DNA of 43,167 nucleotides from assembly GCA_020636475.1 (NCBI GenBank), contig JACJXU010000015.1:1-43167 (forward strand). Direction: 5' to 3'. The stretch comes from Chitinophagales bacterium. Lineage in GTDB: Bacteria > Bacteroidota > Bacteroidia > Chitinophagales > UBA2359. Below are positions 8,437 to 16,525 of the stretch, piece by piece. Numbering within the stretch: the first letter of the stretch is position 1; the number at the start of each line of letters is the position of its first letter. Position numbers and translations under genes: made by a program. The notes below the pieces were generated by a model. The model saw nothing but the letters and a program-made list of their open reading frames with translations, was not told the origin of the DNA and did no database searches.

Positions 8437-9186
8437 ATGATATTAAAATCCGAAAACTTATTAAAAACTTATGGCAAAAGAACCGTTGCCAATCGTGTTT
8501 CGGTAAATGTAGAGCAAGGCGAAATAGTAGGTTTGCTCGGACCGAACGGTGCCGGAAAAACCACTACTTTTTATATGATAGTAGGATTGATAAAACCCGA
8601 CTCGGGAAAAGTGTTTTTAAATGACAAAGACATTACCAAACTGCCAATGTACAAGCGCGCGCAGCACGGCATTGCTTATTTGCCGCAGGAAGCCTCTGTT
8701 TTCAGAACCCTCAGCGTAGAAGATAATATTAAGGCAGTTTTGCAAATGACCGCCTTGTCGAAAAGTGAGCAAACTGAAAAGTTAGAATCTCTTTTAGATG
8801 AATTTCACCTGCAAAAGGTACGCAAAAGCAAAGGAAATGTACTGTCGGGCGGCGAGCGCAGACGCACCGAAATTGCCCGCGCATTAGCCGTAAATCCTAA
8901 GTTTATTCTTTTAGACGAACCCTTTGCGGGCGTAGATCCGATTGCCGTAGAAGATATTCAATATATTGTAGCAAAGCTAAAGTTCAAGAATATTGGCATT
9001 CTCATTACCGACCACAACGTACAAGAAACCTTGTCAATAACCGACCGCGCCTATTTGCTTTTCGAAGGAAATTTGCTCAAGTCGGGTACTGCCGAAGAAC
9101 TCGCCGCCGACGAGCAAGTGCGCCGCGTTTACTTGGGGCAACAGTTTGAATTGCGCAGAAAGAAAATATTGATTGATGAAAATTAA
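8437..9186 (+). CDS. lptB: LPS export ABC transporter ATP-binding protein
   Basis: LptB is the cytoplasmic ATPase that powers extraction of lipopolysaccharide from the inner membrane by LptFG. The protein has 249 residues with Walker [11 protein letters not shown] (near residue 36), Q-loop [12 protein letters not shown] signature [15 protein letters not shown], Walker [14 protein letters not shown] and the H-loop ITDHN. The LSGGERRR form and the length are those of LptB. The following gene starts 14 bases before its stop, so the two are probably co-transcribed. Confidence 0.92.
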   Translation: MILKSENLLKTYGKRTVANRVSVNVEQGEIVGLLGPNGAGKTTTFYMIVGLIKPDSGKVFLNDKDITKLPMYKRAQHGIAYLPQEASVFRTLSVEDNIKAVLQMTALSKSEQTEKLESLLDEFHLQKVRKSKGNVLSGGERRRTEIARALAVNPKFILLDEPFAGVDPIAVEDIQYIVAKLKFKNIGILITDHNVQETLSITDRAYLLFEGNLLKSGTAEELAADEQVRRVYLGQQFELRRKKILIDEN

Positions 9187-9868
9187 GTTTATCGCAAAAA
9201 TAGGATTTTGCTTGCTCTTAGCATTCACAACGCTAAAAGCACAGTCGGCTTCTGCACCAAAATTAGATTTTGAAGCCATTTCCTATGCCATAAACGACCC
9301 GCAATCGCCTTTTTATTATCCTGCACTATTTGTGCGCTACGAACAAAACGACACCCAACTCACCCTCGAAGATTATGTAGCCTTGTACTACGGATTTGCC
9401 CATCAGCCAAATTATCACCCACTATATTACATTGATTTTACCAGTATTGAAGCTATTTTATACCAGCAAAACCGCAGCAAATCCGACCAGCGAAAGCTCC
9501 TCAAATTTGCCCTGCGCAACCTCAAAGATTTTCCTTTCGACTTAGAAATGCTTTGGATGGCTTACCGTTCTTATGAATCTTTAGGCAAAAAAAAGCAAGG
9601 CGTAGCGTATTATGATAAATTTAAAAAAATTGTGGCAACAATATGCCTCAGTGGCGATGGATTAACGCCCGAAACGGCTTACCACGTTCTTTTTTTACAA
9701 CACGAATATATGTTGCTCGACTTCCTCGGATTTCGCTTTGACGGACAACAAAAAGCCGTAGGAAACAACGAATTTTTGCGCGTATCGGAAAATACCAAAG
9801 GCATAGAAGGCTTGTATTTTAATGTTTCGTCCATTCAGCAGGCTTTAGACCCTAAATTTCAAGAGTAG
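9173..9868 (+). CDS. DUF4919-like exported protein
   Basis: A 231-residue protein with an N-terminal signal peptide ([24 protein letters not shown]) and a mature part that resembles the DUF4919 family of the Bacteroidota, with segments such as [16 protein letters not shown] and DYVALYYGF. The function is unknown. It overlaps the end of lptB by 14 bases. The second ATG (9176) is an equally good start. The link to LPS export is positional only. Confidence 0.75.
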   Translation: MMKIKFIAKIGFCLLLAFTTLKAQSASAPKLDFEAISYAINDPQSPFYYPALFVRYEQNDTQLTLEDYVALYYGFAHQPNYHPLYYIDFTSIEAILYQQNRSKSDQRKLLKFALRNLKDFPFDLEMLWMAYRSYESLGKKKQGVAYYDKFKKIVATICLSGDGLTPETAYHVLFLQHEYMLLDFLGFRFDGQQKAVGNNEFLRVSENTKGIEGLYFNVSSIQQALDPKFQE

Positions 9869-9973
9869 GCGAATGAACGATAATACTTGTCTTAATCCGT
9901 TTTTATTTTTGAATAATCAAAAAATTAATTCATCTTGCCCAAACAATTGAATATTTTTTGCTAAAAAGTAGGA

Positions 9974-11149
9974 ATGTATCATTCATCTAAAAAAAAGAAA
10001 ACCAGCATCGCCATTTTAGGCTCAACGGGTTCTATTGGTACACAAACCATAGAAGTAATTGCACAGTATCCGCAGCTTTTTGAAGCAAGCGTCCTCACGG
10101 CAAATACTAACGCCGACTTGCTGATACAACAAGCCCAAACCTTGCAACCCAAAGCCGTACACATAGCCGATGGCAAAAAATACAAATTCGTAAAAGATGC
10201 CTTAGCGCATTTGCCTATTGAAGTACTCTCCGGCACCGAAGCACTAAATGAAGTAGCTGCCTACGAAGGTGTAGATACTGTTTTGACGGCATTAGTAGGC
10301 GTAGCGGGACTTATGCCCACTATTTCGGCAATCGAAAATGGTAAAAACATAGCCTTAGCCAACAAAGAAACCTTAGTCGTAGCCGGCGAACTTATCCGCG
10401 AGCTGGTGCGCCAACATGGCGTGAATATTTATCCCGTAGATTCAGAACATTCTGCTATTTTTCAGTGCCTTACAGGCGAAAGCGCGCAATCTATCGAAAA
10501 AATAATTCTCACTGCTTCGGGCGGTCCTTTTAGAGGAAAATCGCAAGCATTTTTAGAAAATGTTACCAAAACACAAGCCCTAAAGCACCCAAACTGGACA
10601 ATGGGCGCGAAAATAACCATCGATTCGGCGAGTATGATGAACAAGGGCTTGGAGGTTATCGAAGCTAAATGGCTTTTTGGATTAAAAAATGAACAAATAG
10701 ACGTTTTGGTACATCCGCAAAGTATTATTCACTCAATGGTACAATTTGTCGATGGCTCTATCAAAGCACAAATGGGTTTGCCCGACATGAAACTGCCCAT
10801 TCTCTACGCTTTATCCTATCCGCAGCGATATGTTACCCAATTTCCGCGAATGGATTTCCGGCAGTTCGCAAACTTGAGTTTTGAAACACCCGACACAAAA
10901 TTGTTTCCTTGCTTGGCTATCGCCTACGAAGCGATGGAAAAAGGTGGCAACGCGCCTTGTATTGTCAATGCAGCAAACGAACTGGCAGTGAGCTATTTTT
11001 TACAAGACAAAATAAAATTTGTAGAAATACCCAAGCTGATAGAATATGCCTTAAACAAAGTGCCTGCTATTGCCCAACCTAACTTAGCAGACTACATAGA
11101 AACAGATGCCACATGCCGTGCTTTGTTGGCAGCATACTCTTTGGTGTAA
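9974..11149 (+). CDS. dxr: 1-deoxy-D-xylulose 5-phosphate reductoisomerase
   Basis: The second enzyme of the MEP isoprenoid pathway. It rearranges and reduces DXP to 2-C-methyl-D-erythritol 4-phosphate with NADPH and a divalent metal. The 391 residues carry the NADPH motif GSTGSIGTQT near the start, ALANKETLVVAGE, the metal and substrate motif VDSEHSAIFQCL, the flexible loop ASGGPFRG, and NWTMGAKITIDSASMMNKGLEVIEA. The C-terminal domain ends normally. It probably forms an operon with rseP downstream, although a second promoter-like site precedes rseP. Confidence 0.95.
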   Translation: MYHSSKKKKTSIAILGSTGSIGTQTIEVIAQYPQLFEASVLTANTNADLLIQQAQTLQPKAVHIADGKKYKFVKDALAHLPIEVLSGTEALNEVAAYEGVDTVLTALVGVAGLMPTISAIENGKNIALANKETLVVAGELIRELVRQHGVNIYPVDSEHSAIFQCLTGESAQSIEKIILTASGGPFRGKSQAFLENVTKTQALKHPNWTMGAKITIDSASMMNKGLEVIEAKWLFGLKNEQIDVLVHPQSIIHSMVQFVDGSIKAQMGLPDMKLPILYALSYPQRYVTQFPRMDFRQFANLSFETPDTKLFPCLAIAYEAMEKGGNAPCIVNAANELAVSYFLQDKIKFVEIPKLIEYALNKVPAIAQPNLADYIETDATCRALLAAYSLV

Positions 11150-11168
11150 AAAAATTCTTAAAAAAGTG

Positions 11169-11177
11169 TAATCTTTG
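11169..11177 (+). promoter_or_regulatory. Possible -7 box upstream of rseP
   Basis: TAATCTTTG resembles TAnnTTTG with one extra base. The nearest upstream TTG (11141) is spaced 25 bases away, longer than usual, so this is weaker than the other promoters called here. It would give a leader of roughly 100 bases. Confidence 0.4.
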
Positions 11178-11279
11178 CAGTTTCAAGAACCCTTTTGGGA
11201 CTTTTGTGTTTACAAATTGTTAAAAACAATCTGTGGCAAACTAAAATATTATTAAAATCTCTAAAACAGTACAATATAC

Positions 11280-12599
11280 ATGGGTGGATTAATGATGGCG
11301 TTGCAATTAATTGCGAGCTTGTCTTTGTTGGTTTTTATTCACGAATTTGGACATTTTATCGCCGCAAAGATGTTTAAGATGCGGGTGGATAAATTTTTTA
11401 TCTTCTTTGATGCTTGGGGTACAAAACTTTGGAGCAAAAAAATAGGCGAAACAGAATATGGTATTGGCTGGTTGCCTTTGGGTGGTTATGTAAAAATAGC
11501 CGGAATGATAGACGAGTCGATGGACACGGAAAAAATGAAAGCACCGCCGCAGCCTTGGGAATTTCGCTCGAAGCCGGCTTGGCAGCGTTTTATTGTAATG
11601 ATTGGCGGAATTGTGATGAATGTGCTGTTGGGTATTGTCATTTTTGCTTTTTATCTGCACCATTACGATAAAGATTATTTGCCCGTAGCGGCTATGGATA
11701 AGGGTATTTATGCTTTTGAAGCAGGGGAAGAGTTAGGATTTAAAACCGGAGACAAACTTTTATCCATCAATGGAAAATCACCTAATCGGTTTGAAGATTA
11801 TCGTTCAATGGAATTGCTGTTTGGTGCTGACGTAAAAGTAGAGCGGAACGGACAAACAGTAGATATTCAGTTGCCGGATACTTTGTTTAGTCGAAAAGGT
11901 GAAGATTATTTTGTTCCTTATAACCACAAAATAGAAGTATTGGGTGTTTTGGAAGGAAGTGCTGCGGACAAAGCAAAATTGCAGAAAGGGGATTATGTTG
12001 TAGGATTAAAAGATGAACTCGTCGAAAATTTCGGTGAGATGCAAGCTAAGTTGGAACTTTACAAAAATCAAACGGTGCCTTTGGATATAGAGCGTGACGG
12101 AAAAATGCAAACCGTAGAAGTAGCCATAGACTCGACCGGAAAAATTGGCTTTTTTCCCTTTTTCAATTATAAGGCGGTGAATATAGTGAAGCCATATTCT
12201 TGGGCAGAAAGTTTTAAATATGGTATCAAAGAAGGATGGGAAGCTATCTATTTCAATGCCAAAGGAATAGGATTGATGTTTACGGGAAAAATAAATCCGG
12301 TAGAATCTATGCAAAGTCCTATTGGTATTGCCAAGTTTTTTGGTTCGGTTTGGAATTGGCAGCGATTTTGGCGCATTACGGGTTTGCTTTCGTTTGTACT
12401 GGCATTTATGAATATCTTACCTATACCCGCTTTAGATGGCGGACATATTCTGTTTATAATTATCGAAACATTGCGCGGCAAGCCACTTAGCGATAAATTC
12501 TTGGAGCGTGCGCAAATTGCAGGAATGTTATTGCTCATTCCCTTGATGATACTGATTATGGCGAAAGATATTTGGCAAATTTTGAAAGATTTATTTTAG
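11280..12599 (+). CDS. rseP: RseP-type intramembrane zinc metalloprotease
   Basis: A 439-residue site-2 protease of family M50 in the inner membrane, which cleaves anti-sigma factors or remnant signal peptides within the bilayer. The zinc motif HEFGH is at residues 21-25 in the first membrane helix. A central periplasmic part with a PDZ-like domain follows, then C-terminal helices carrying PALDGGH, the third zinc ligand region, near residue 385. The chosen start gives MGGLMMALQLI. The Met residues at 5 and 6 are alternatives. Pairing with dxr upstream is a common bacterial arrangement. Confidence 0.92.
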   Translation: MGGLMMALQLIASLSLLVFIHEFGHFIAAKMFKMRVDKFFIFFDAWGTKLWSKKIGETEYGIGWLPLGGYVKIAGMIDESMDTEKMKAPPQPWEFRSKPAWQRFIVMIGGIVMNVLLGIVIFAFYLHHYDKDYLPVAAMDKGIYAFEAGEELGFKTGDKLLSINGKSPNRFEDYRSMELLFGADVKVERNGQTVDIQLPDTLFSRKGEDYFVPYNHKIEVLGVLEGSAADKAKLQKGDYVVGLKDELVENFGEMQAKLELYKNQTVPLDIERDGKMQTVEVAIDSTGKIGFFPFFNYKAVNIVKPYSWAESFKYGIKEGWEAIYFNAKGIGLMFTGKINPVESMQSPIGIAKFFGSVWNWQRFWRITGLLSFVLAFMNILPIPALDGGHILFIIIETLRGKPLSDKFLERAQIAGMLLLIPLMILIMAKDIWQILKDLF

Positions 12600-12628
12600 A
12601 AAAGATACGCAATAATAAAAAAATTGCT

Positions 12629-12636
12629 AAATTTGC
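12629..12636 (+). promoter_or_regulatory. Possible -7 box of tRNA-Leu
   Basis: TAAATTTG fits TAnnTTTG and lies 11 bases before the tRNA. No good -33 element is seen at the expected distance. Confidence 0.4.
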
Positions 12637-12646
12637 CCACCGTTTG

Positions 12647-12729
12647 CCCGAGTGGCGGAACTGGTAGACGCGCTGGATTCAAAATCCTGTGTTGGCAACA
12701 ACGTGCCGGTTCGATTCCGGCCTCGGGTA
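12647..12729 (+). tRNA. tRNA-Leu (CAA)
   Basis: A class II tRNA with acceptor stem GCCCGAG/CTCGGGT, D arm, anticodon loop TTCAAAA (anticodon CAA), a long variable arm (TGTTGGCAACAACG) and a T arm with TTCGATT. The anticodon stem CTGGA/TCCTG has one T-T mismatch. CCA is not encoded. Confidence 0.93.
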
Positions 12730-12830
12730 CTCAACAACAAACGCCTGTAAATCATTGATTTATGGGCGTTTTGCTTTTATGTCGTTTTGTAAGTATTATG
12801 TAAACGCTCAACTTAGCACACTACCCAAAA

Positions 12831-12857
12831 GCACATTTCGGTTTCGCTCAATGTGCG
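12831..12857. repeat. Short palindromic repeat, inverted copy of 55-81
   Basis: Begins GCACATTTCGGTTTCGCTCA and can fold on itself (GCACATT/AATGTGC). It differs by one base from the reverse complement of 55-81. Confidence 0.65.
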
Positions 12858-12950
12858 GGTTTTTAAGGATTTAGTAGCAATATATTTTATTTATTAAAAG
12901 ATAAATTGTTGGACAAATTATTGAAGAAAATATTTGATTTCTTTTGGGTA

Positions 12951-13251
12951 GGTACTTAAATGTAAGTATCCTCGCAACTTTGGGTGCAAAACTTTGCTTG
13001 GGCTTCTTCATTTTCTTTGCTTGTCCAAAGAAAACGAAGCAAAAGAAACGACACTTTTTTCAAGGTATTTTTGCCCTATTCGGGCAAAACCGCAGCTTTT
13101 TGGCTAAATTTTTTCCAAGGCTTCAAAAATTTCTAACGCCCAAATGCTGCTATACGGCGAAAAAAGATTTTTAAACTTTTCTTATACAAAAACTATGTAC
13201 ATGAAGAGGGTTTTTACTTTTTTAATACGCAATGATGATTCCGTTTTGGTA
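12951..13251. repeat. MITE-like repeat, copy A
   Basis: This segment aligns over about 300 bases with 36473-36787, almost identical across 13005-13170. It contains a hairpin built from CTTCATTTTCTTTG and CAAAGAAAACGAAG, and another from TTTTGCCC and GGGCAAAA. Its right end, CCGTTTTGGTA, is the reverse complement of the left end of copy B (TACCAAAACGG). The matching left end is missing here, so this copy looks truncated. No transposase is encoded. Confidence 0.75.
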
Positions 13252-13334
13252 TTAGACTTTTTCGTTGTCATTCTTTTGTAAAGGAAACAATAAACTATTT
13301 TAAAAATAAATAATTTGAATTATTATTGTCCCCA

Positions 13335-13611
13335 CAGTCGCGAGCTTTAATAGCCCGTGTCCAAGATAAAAGGCAAGCCTTAAGCTGGCGCGAGCTTCTA
13401 ATAGCTCGTGTCCATAGCCAAGAGCAAAGCAAAAGCTCATACCGCATATGTGTGGGCTTTGTAGCCCGTGTCGTGTATTGTTAAAAAAGTTACAACAAAT
13501 ATTTTTGTATAAAACGAATATGTATTAGATTTATAATATGTGCAGAAAGTGTAGGAAATGTTATTTTATTGGATTAAGTGGGTACGAGCTACAAGTTAGC
13601 AGTAGTGTGGG
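13335..13611 (+). repeat. RHS-island repeat, copy R1
   Basis: First copy of the island repeat, with an extra hairpin unit at 13335-13374. The body 13383-13611 runs from AGCTGGCGCGAGCTTCTAAT through AGCTCATACC...GTGTGGGCT, a promoter-like segment (TTG 13505, TAGATTTA 13526), an ATGTGCAGAAAGTG segment and the right palindrome GGTACGAGCT...GTGTGG. In this copy the -7 box ends in A rather than G. A toxin stub begins immediately after it. Confidence 0.85.
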
Positions 13612-13732
13612 AATTTCTCTTGGAATTGGAATTGATATTAGTAGAACTGATGCCAATACCTTTACTTGGGTAGGGAAAAAGAGAATATATAAAATGAATG
13701 ATTACTTAAAGTGGAAAATGGGTGAACTATAA
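13612..13732 (+). pseudogene. Toxin C-terminal stub of module 1
   Basis: After repeat R1 the frame continues for about 40 residues (GISLGIGIDISRTDANTF... to KWKMGEL) and stops 3 bases before an immunity-type gene. A reading frame is open from ATG 13538, but the first 25 residues come from the repeat (MCRKCRKCYFIGLSGYELQ). I read this as the last part of a toxin whose 5' end was replaced by the repeat. No family is recognised. Confidence 0.6.
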
Positions 13733-13735
13733 ATT

Positions 13736-14110
13736 ATGATATTTAAAAATATTAAAATTTGGATTGTTGGGTCTTTTGTGTTTTTAGCAATCATAATTTT
13801 TATGCTATTTGTTCCGTCGTTAAAGGAAACAGAAATAAATTGCATATGGAGCGATCGAATGAAAATTTCAGAATTTGAAGGAATTGTGGATAAAAAATAT
13901 AAAGATTCTATGAACCATAATAAGCCAACTATTCTTATAAGAAAAAAGGGTGAAGTGAGGGAAGTACATTTTTTAAATGATAAAAGTTCTTTTTATTCTA
14001 GTGTGTTGGTTGGAGATAGTATAAATAAAAAGAAAAACACATTAAATGTTAGTGTATATGCTAAAACTAAAAAAGAAATATATAAATTGAATTATGGGTG
14101 TGATGAATAA
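13736..14110 (+). CDS. Putative immunity protein, module 1 (membrane-anchored)
   Basis: A 124-residue protein with one N-terminal membrane helix (IWIVGSFVFLAIIIFMLF, about residues 8-26) and a soluble, probably periplasmic, rest. It starts 3 bases after the toxin stub and is followed 20 bases later by repeat R2. It is AT-rich compared with the housekeeping genes. I recognise no family. The immunity role is inferred from the same stub-gene-repeat order seen in the other modules. Confidence 0.65.
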   Translation: MIFKNIKIWIVGSFVFLAIIIFMLFVPSLKETEINCIWSDRMKISEFEGIVDKKYKDSMNHNKPTILIRKKGEVREVHFLNDKSSFYSSVLVGDSINKKKNTLNVSVYAKTKKEIYKLNYGCDE

Positions 14111-14129
14111 AGGACACTATCCTCACCTC

Positions 14130-14323
14130 AAGCTGGCGCGAGCTTGTTCAGCTCGTGTCCAAGCTAAAAGTCAAGAAAAGCAAAAATTCATACCGTAAAG
14201 ACGCGCACTTTCCAGCCCGTGTCGTGTATTGTTAAAAAAATTGCGACAAATATTTTTGTATAAAACGAATAAGTATTAGATTTGTAATATGTGCAGAAAG
14301 TGTTTTTTTATTGGATTGAGTGG
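14130..14323 (+). repeat. RHS-island repeat, copy R2 (right end missing)
   Basis: Starts AGCTGGCGCGAGCTTGTTCA and carries the promoter-like segment (TTG 14256-14258, 18 bases, TAGATTTG 14277-14284), then ATGTGCAGAAAGTG at 14289. The sequence leaves the repeat at GGATTGAGTGG and enters an RHS core frame. The right palindrome found in R1, R3 and R5 is absent. Confidence 0.85.
14256..14284 (+). promoter_or_regulatory. Repeat-borne promoter in R2
   Basis: TTG-N18-TAGATTTG fits the Bacteroidota consensus. The ATG of the RHS frame lies only 4 bases after the -7 box, so the transcript would be nearly leaderless. Confidence 0.55.
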
Positions 14324-15638
14324 GGTGGACTACGAAGGCAATATGATTAGCGATACCAACAAAGATATTAATACTATCCGCTACAACCACCTGAACCTGC
14401 CTGTAAAGGTACTAATGAACAACCCTTCTGACGGTAGTCTGACATTTGTTTATACCGCCGACGGACAAAAGGTAGCCAAAAACTACATTGCCTTTCCCAA
14501 TGGAAATGAGCAACTTTATGATTACAGATATTTTAACCGACATCATTATATTTTCCACCAACCCTTTTTTATCAATTTAGACAAATCATATATTAAATTT
14601 TATACATCAAAAACAGACCCTATTCCGGGAGCACCTCTTTATCAAACTCGTTATTATTACCAGTACTACGACCATCTGGGCAATGTGCGCCTTTCTTATA
14701 GCGACACTAATAAAAACGGTGAGATAGATTTACCTTATGAAATAATAAATGAGAACAACTACTATCCTTATGGCTTAGAACACAAAGGTTACAATGATGC
14801 AAATGGTGATGCATTTTACCGCTACCAATACAACAACAAAGAACTAAACCCCCAACTCGGACTCAACTGGTACGACTACGGCGCACGTTTCTACGACCCC
14901 GCTATTGCGCGTTGGGGAAGTGTCGATCCATTGGCGGAAAACTACTACAGCTACTCTCCTTACAACTATGTGATGGGGAATCCTATCTTATTTGTGGATC
15001 CGGACGGGATGGACGTAAATTTTGCTTTCAAAAATAAAGAAACAAAAAAAGAAGACAAAGCCAATTTACTAAGACAATTAAACGAAGGATTAGCAGGGTA
15101 TTATACTGCTTCTATTGATAAGAAAGGATATTTGTCTTTGATAGCTGTCAAAGGTATGGATTTTTCAGAAGCCTCTGATCAAGTAAAAGGTTTTTATGAT
15201 GTACTTAACCAATCTGTATCAGCAGATGGTACGGTAAAAATAAACGTGTTAAATGGTGATGACAATGTAGTTGTTGGCTCATTTGATGACCAAGCAATTG
15301 ATATGAAAGATTTAGCAGCGTTTGAAAATGTTGACAACACATCAGGCTTGCCTAATGCAACTTCAGCACAAAGTAAAATTGCACATGAAATTACAGAACA
15401 ATACGACAGACAAATAAATGGAAATAAAGACTTTCCGAGTGCTCATGAAAGGGCGATTCAAGCGGAAAATAGGGTTAGTGGCAGTATGCGAGGGGAAGAT
15501 TTAAGAAATATTAGTAACCCGCAACTCGAAGTAAGACCTACTGTATTTGTGGTGGGAGGTGTGAGAGTAATAGTTACTGTAACCCAAGATAGCAACAAAA
15601 ATAGCACAAAAGTTAAACAACAACTAGAAAAAAAATAA
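14289..15638 (+). CDS. RHS core fragment with C-terminal toxin domain, module 2
   Basis: A 449-residue truncated RHS protein. Residues 1-12 are encoded by the repeat. Residues 13-240 are the C-terminal end of an RHS shell with YD-type repeats and the conserved RHS-associated core YNNKELNPQLGLNWYDYGAR...VDPDG, ending at DPDG 237-240. The last 209 residues are the variable toxin. They contain AHEITEQYDRQ (His366, Glu367, Glu370) and PSAHERAIQAEN (His386, Glu393), which could bind a metal, but no known fold is recognised. It lacks a signal and most of the shell, so it may only act after recombination with a full rhs gene. The immunity gene follows after 3 bases. Confidence 0.85.
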   Translation: MCRKCFFIGLSGVDYEGNMISDTNKDINTIRYNHLNLPVKVLMNNPSDGSLTFVYTADGQKVAKNYIAFPNGNEQLYDYRYFNRHHYIFHQPFFINLDKSYIKFYTSKTDPIPGAPLYQTRYYYQYYDHLGNVRLSYSDTNKNGEIDLPYEIINENNYYPYGLEHKGYNDANGDAFYRYQYNNKELNPQLGLNWYDYGARFYDPAIARWGSVDPLAENYYSYSPYNYVMGNPILFVDPDGMDVNFAFKNKETKKEDKANLLRQLNEGLAGYYTASIDKKGYLSLIAVKGMDFSEASDQVKGFYDVLNQSVSADGTVKINVLNGDDNVVVGSFDDQAIDMKDLAAFENVDNTSGLPNATSAQSKIAHEITEQYDRQINGNKDFPSAHERAIQAENRVSGSMRGEDLRNISNPQLEVRPTVFVVGGVRVIVTVTQDSNKNSTKVKQQLEKK

Positions 15639-15641
15639 AAA

Positions 15642-16160
15642 ATGTTTAAAAAAATTGTTATACTCATTGCATTTTACTTTGTTCCATACCAAAGTATTTT
15701 GGCGCAGAATAAAGCAATAATTCAACCTTTCTTTGAGAAAGAGTTAAAAGAAAATTTACGGTTTGAAATAATCTTACCTTATAAGGTCGAAATTATTCCT
15801 CAAACCATTAAGCGAAGCAACGTGCCGGAATTTTCAATATATGAATTAGTACCACGCAAAAGAAAGAAATGTCGATTGAATTTAAGTATTAGTCAAACAC
15901 AAGATGAAATAGTCAATTATCTTAAAATTTACAAATACACTGATGGCATTATTGAGAAGCAAGACAAATACAACATTTATTTAATAAAGTTCGGAGAGGA
16001 CGAAAAAAATACAAGTTATCAGGTAATACTTATAAAGCAAGTTAAAATCGACTCTAAAAACATTTGTTTGGAGTTGACGATTTCGGGTAATCGAAGCCTT
16101 CTTGATAAGGAGTTACCTCAATTATTAAATTCATTTTATACAAGTACCATTTACTATTAA
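15642..16160 (+). CDS. Putative immunity protein, module 2 (exported)
   Basis: A 172-residue protein with an N-terminal signal peptide (MFKKIVILIAFYFVPYQSILAQ, likely cleaved after AQ) and a mature soluble part of about 150 residues of mixed alpha/beta character. Location directly behind the toxin and an export signal suggest that it neutralises the toxin in the periplasm. No family is recognised. Repeat R3 follows 36 bases later. Confidence 0.7.
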   Translation: MFKKIVILIAFYFVPYQSILAQNKAIIQPFFEKELKENLRFEIILPYKVEIIPQTIKRSNVPEFSIYELVPRKRKKCRLNLSISQTQDEIVNYLKIYKYTDGIIEKQDKYNIYLIKFGEDEKNTSYQVILIKQVKIDSKNICLELTISGNRSLLDKELPQLLNSFYTSTIYY

Positions 16161-16196
16161 AGTGGCGTTATACCTATGCCCTACTAATACAACACA

Positions 16197-16430
16197 AGCT
16201 GGCGCGAGCATGTAGCTCGTGTCCAAGATAAAAGGCAATTAAAAGAGAAGCAAAGTAAAAGCTCATACCGCATATGTGTGGGCTTTGCAGCGCGTGTCGT
16301 GTATTGTTAAAAAAATTGCGACAAATTTTTTTTGTATAAAACAAATAAGTATTAGATTTGTAATATGTGCAGAAAGTGTTTTTTTATTGGATTGAGTGGG
16401 TACGAGCTACAAGCTCGCACCAGCGTGGGG
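16197..16430 (+). repeat. RHS-island repeat, copy R3 (complete)
   Basis: The best preserved copy. The left end AGCTGGCGCGAGCATGTAGC and the right end GGTACGAGCTACAAGCTCGC...CAGCGTGGGG are inverted repeats of one another over about 26 bases, and each is itself a palindrome. Inside are the AGCTCATACC/GTGTGGGCT hairpin, a promoter-like segment (TTG 16332-16334, TAGATTTG 16353-16360) and ATGTGCAGAAAGTG at 16365. No protein function is suggested. Confidence 0.88.
16332..16360 (+). promoter_or_regulatory. Repeat-borne promoter in R3
   Basis: TTG-N18-TAGATTTG, the same arrangement as in R2 and R5, pointing toward the orphan immunity gene at 16525. Confidence 0.55.
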
Positions 16431-16432
16431 AA

Positions 16433-16525
16433 GGTCGTGAAGCAATGAATGCAATTAGAAGTTTTATCAATGGTAATAATACGCCAGCTATTAAAATGAT
16501 TATCAAAACAAATATTGACAATTAA
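16433..16525 (+). pseudogene. Toxin C-terminal stub of module 3
   Basis: Directly after R3 a 30-codon frame (GREAMNAIRSFINGNNTPAI... to TNIDN) ends in TAA, and the last A of the stop is the first base of the immunity ATG (TAATG). The repeat-derived ATG frame is different and stops at once. This is best read as the tail of a lost toxin, kept because it adjoins the immunity gene. Confidence 0.6.

Larger units (their letters stand above)
12730..13334. other. Gene-free region between tRNA-Leu and the RHS island
   Basis: About 600 bases with no supported gene. It contains a palindrome (12831-12857) that is the near-exact reverse complement of the one at 55-81, and the first copy of a MITE-like repeat (12951-13251). 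The open frame inside the repeat (12944-13174) encodes low-complexity Lys/Phe sequence and is not considered a gene. Confidence 0.6.

Noticed and set aside
12944..13174. Open frame inside MITE copy A (and its counterpart at 36523-36771)
   Set aside because: The frames exist because both lie in the same repeat. The translation is low-complexity Lys/Phe/Gln sequence, the starts differ between copies and there is no promoter or family resemblance.
13538..13612. Short peptide MCRKCFFIGLSGYELQ repeated after each island repeat
   Set aside because: It is encoded by the repeat, ends or shifts frame soon after, and contributes different frames in different copies. I treat it as repeat sequence, although its ATG may serve as a start for downstream fusions.
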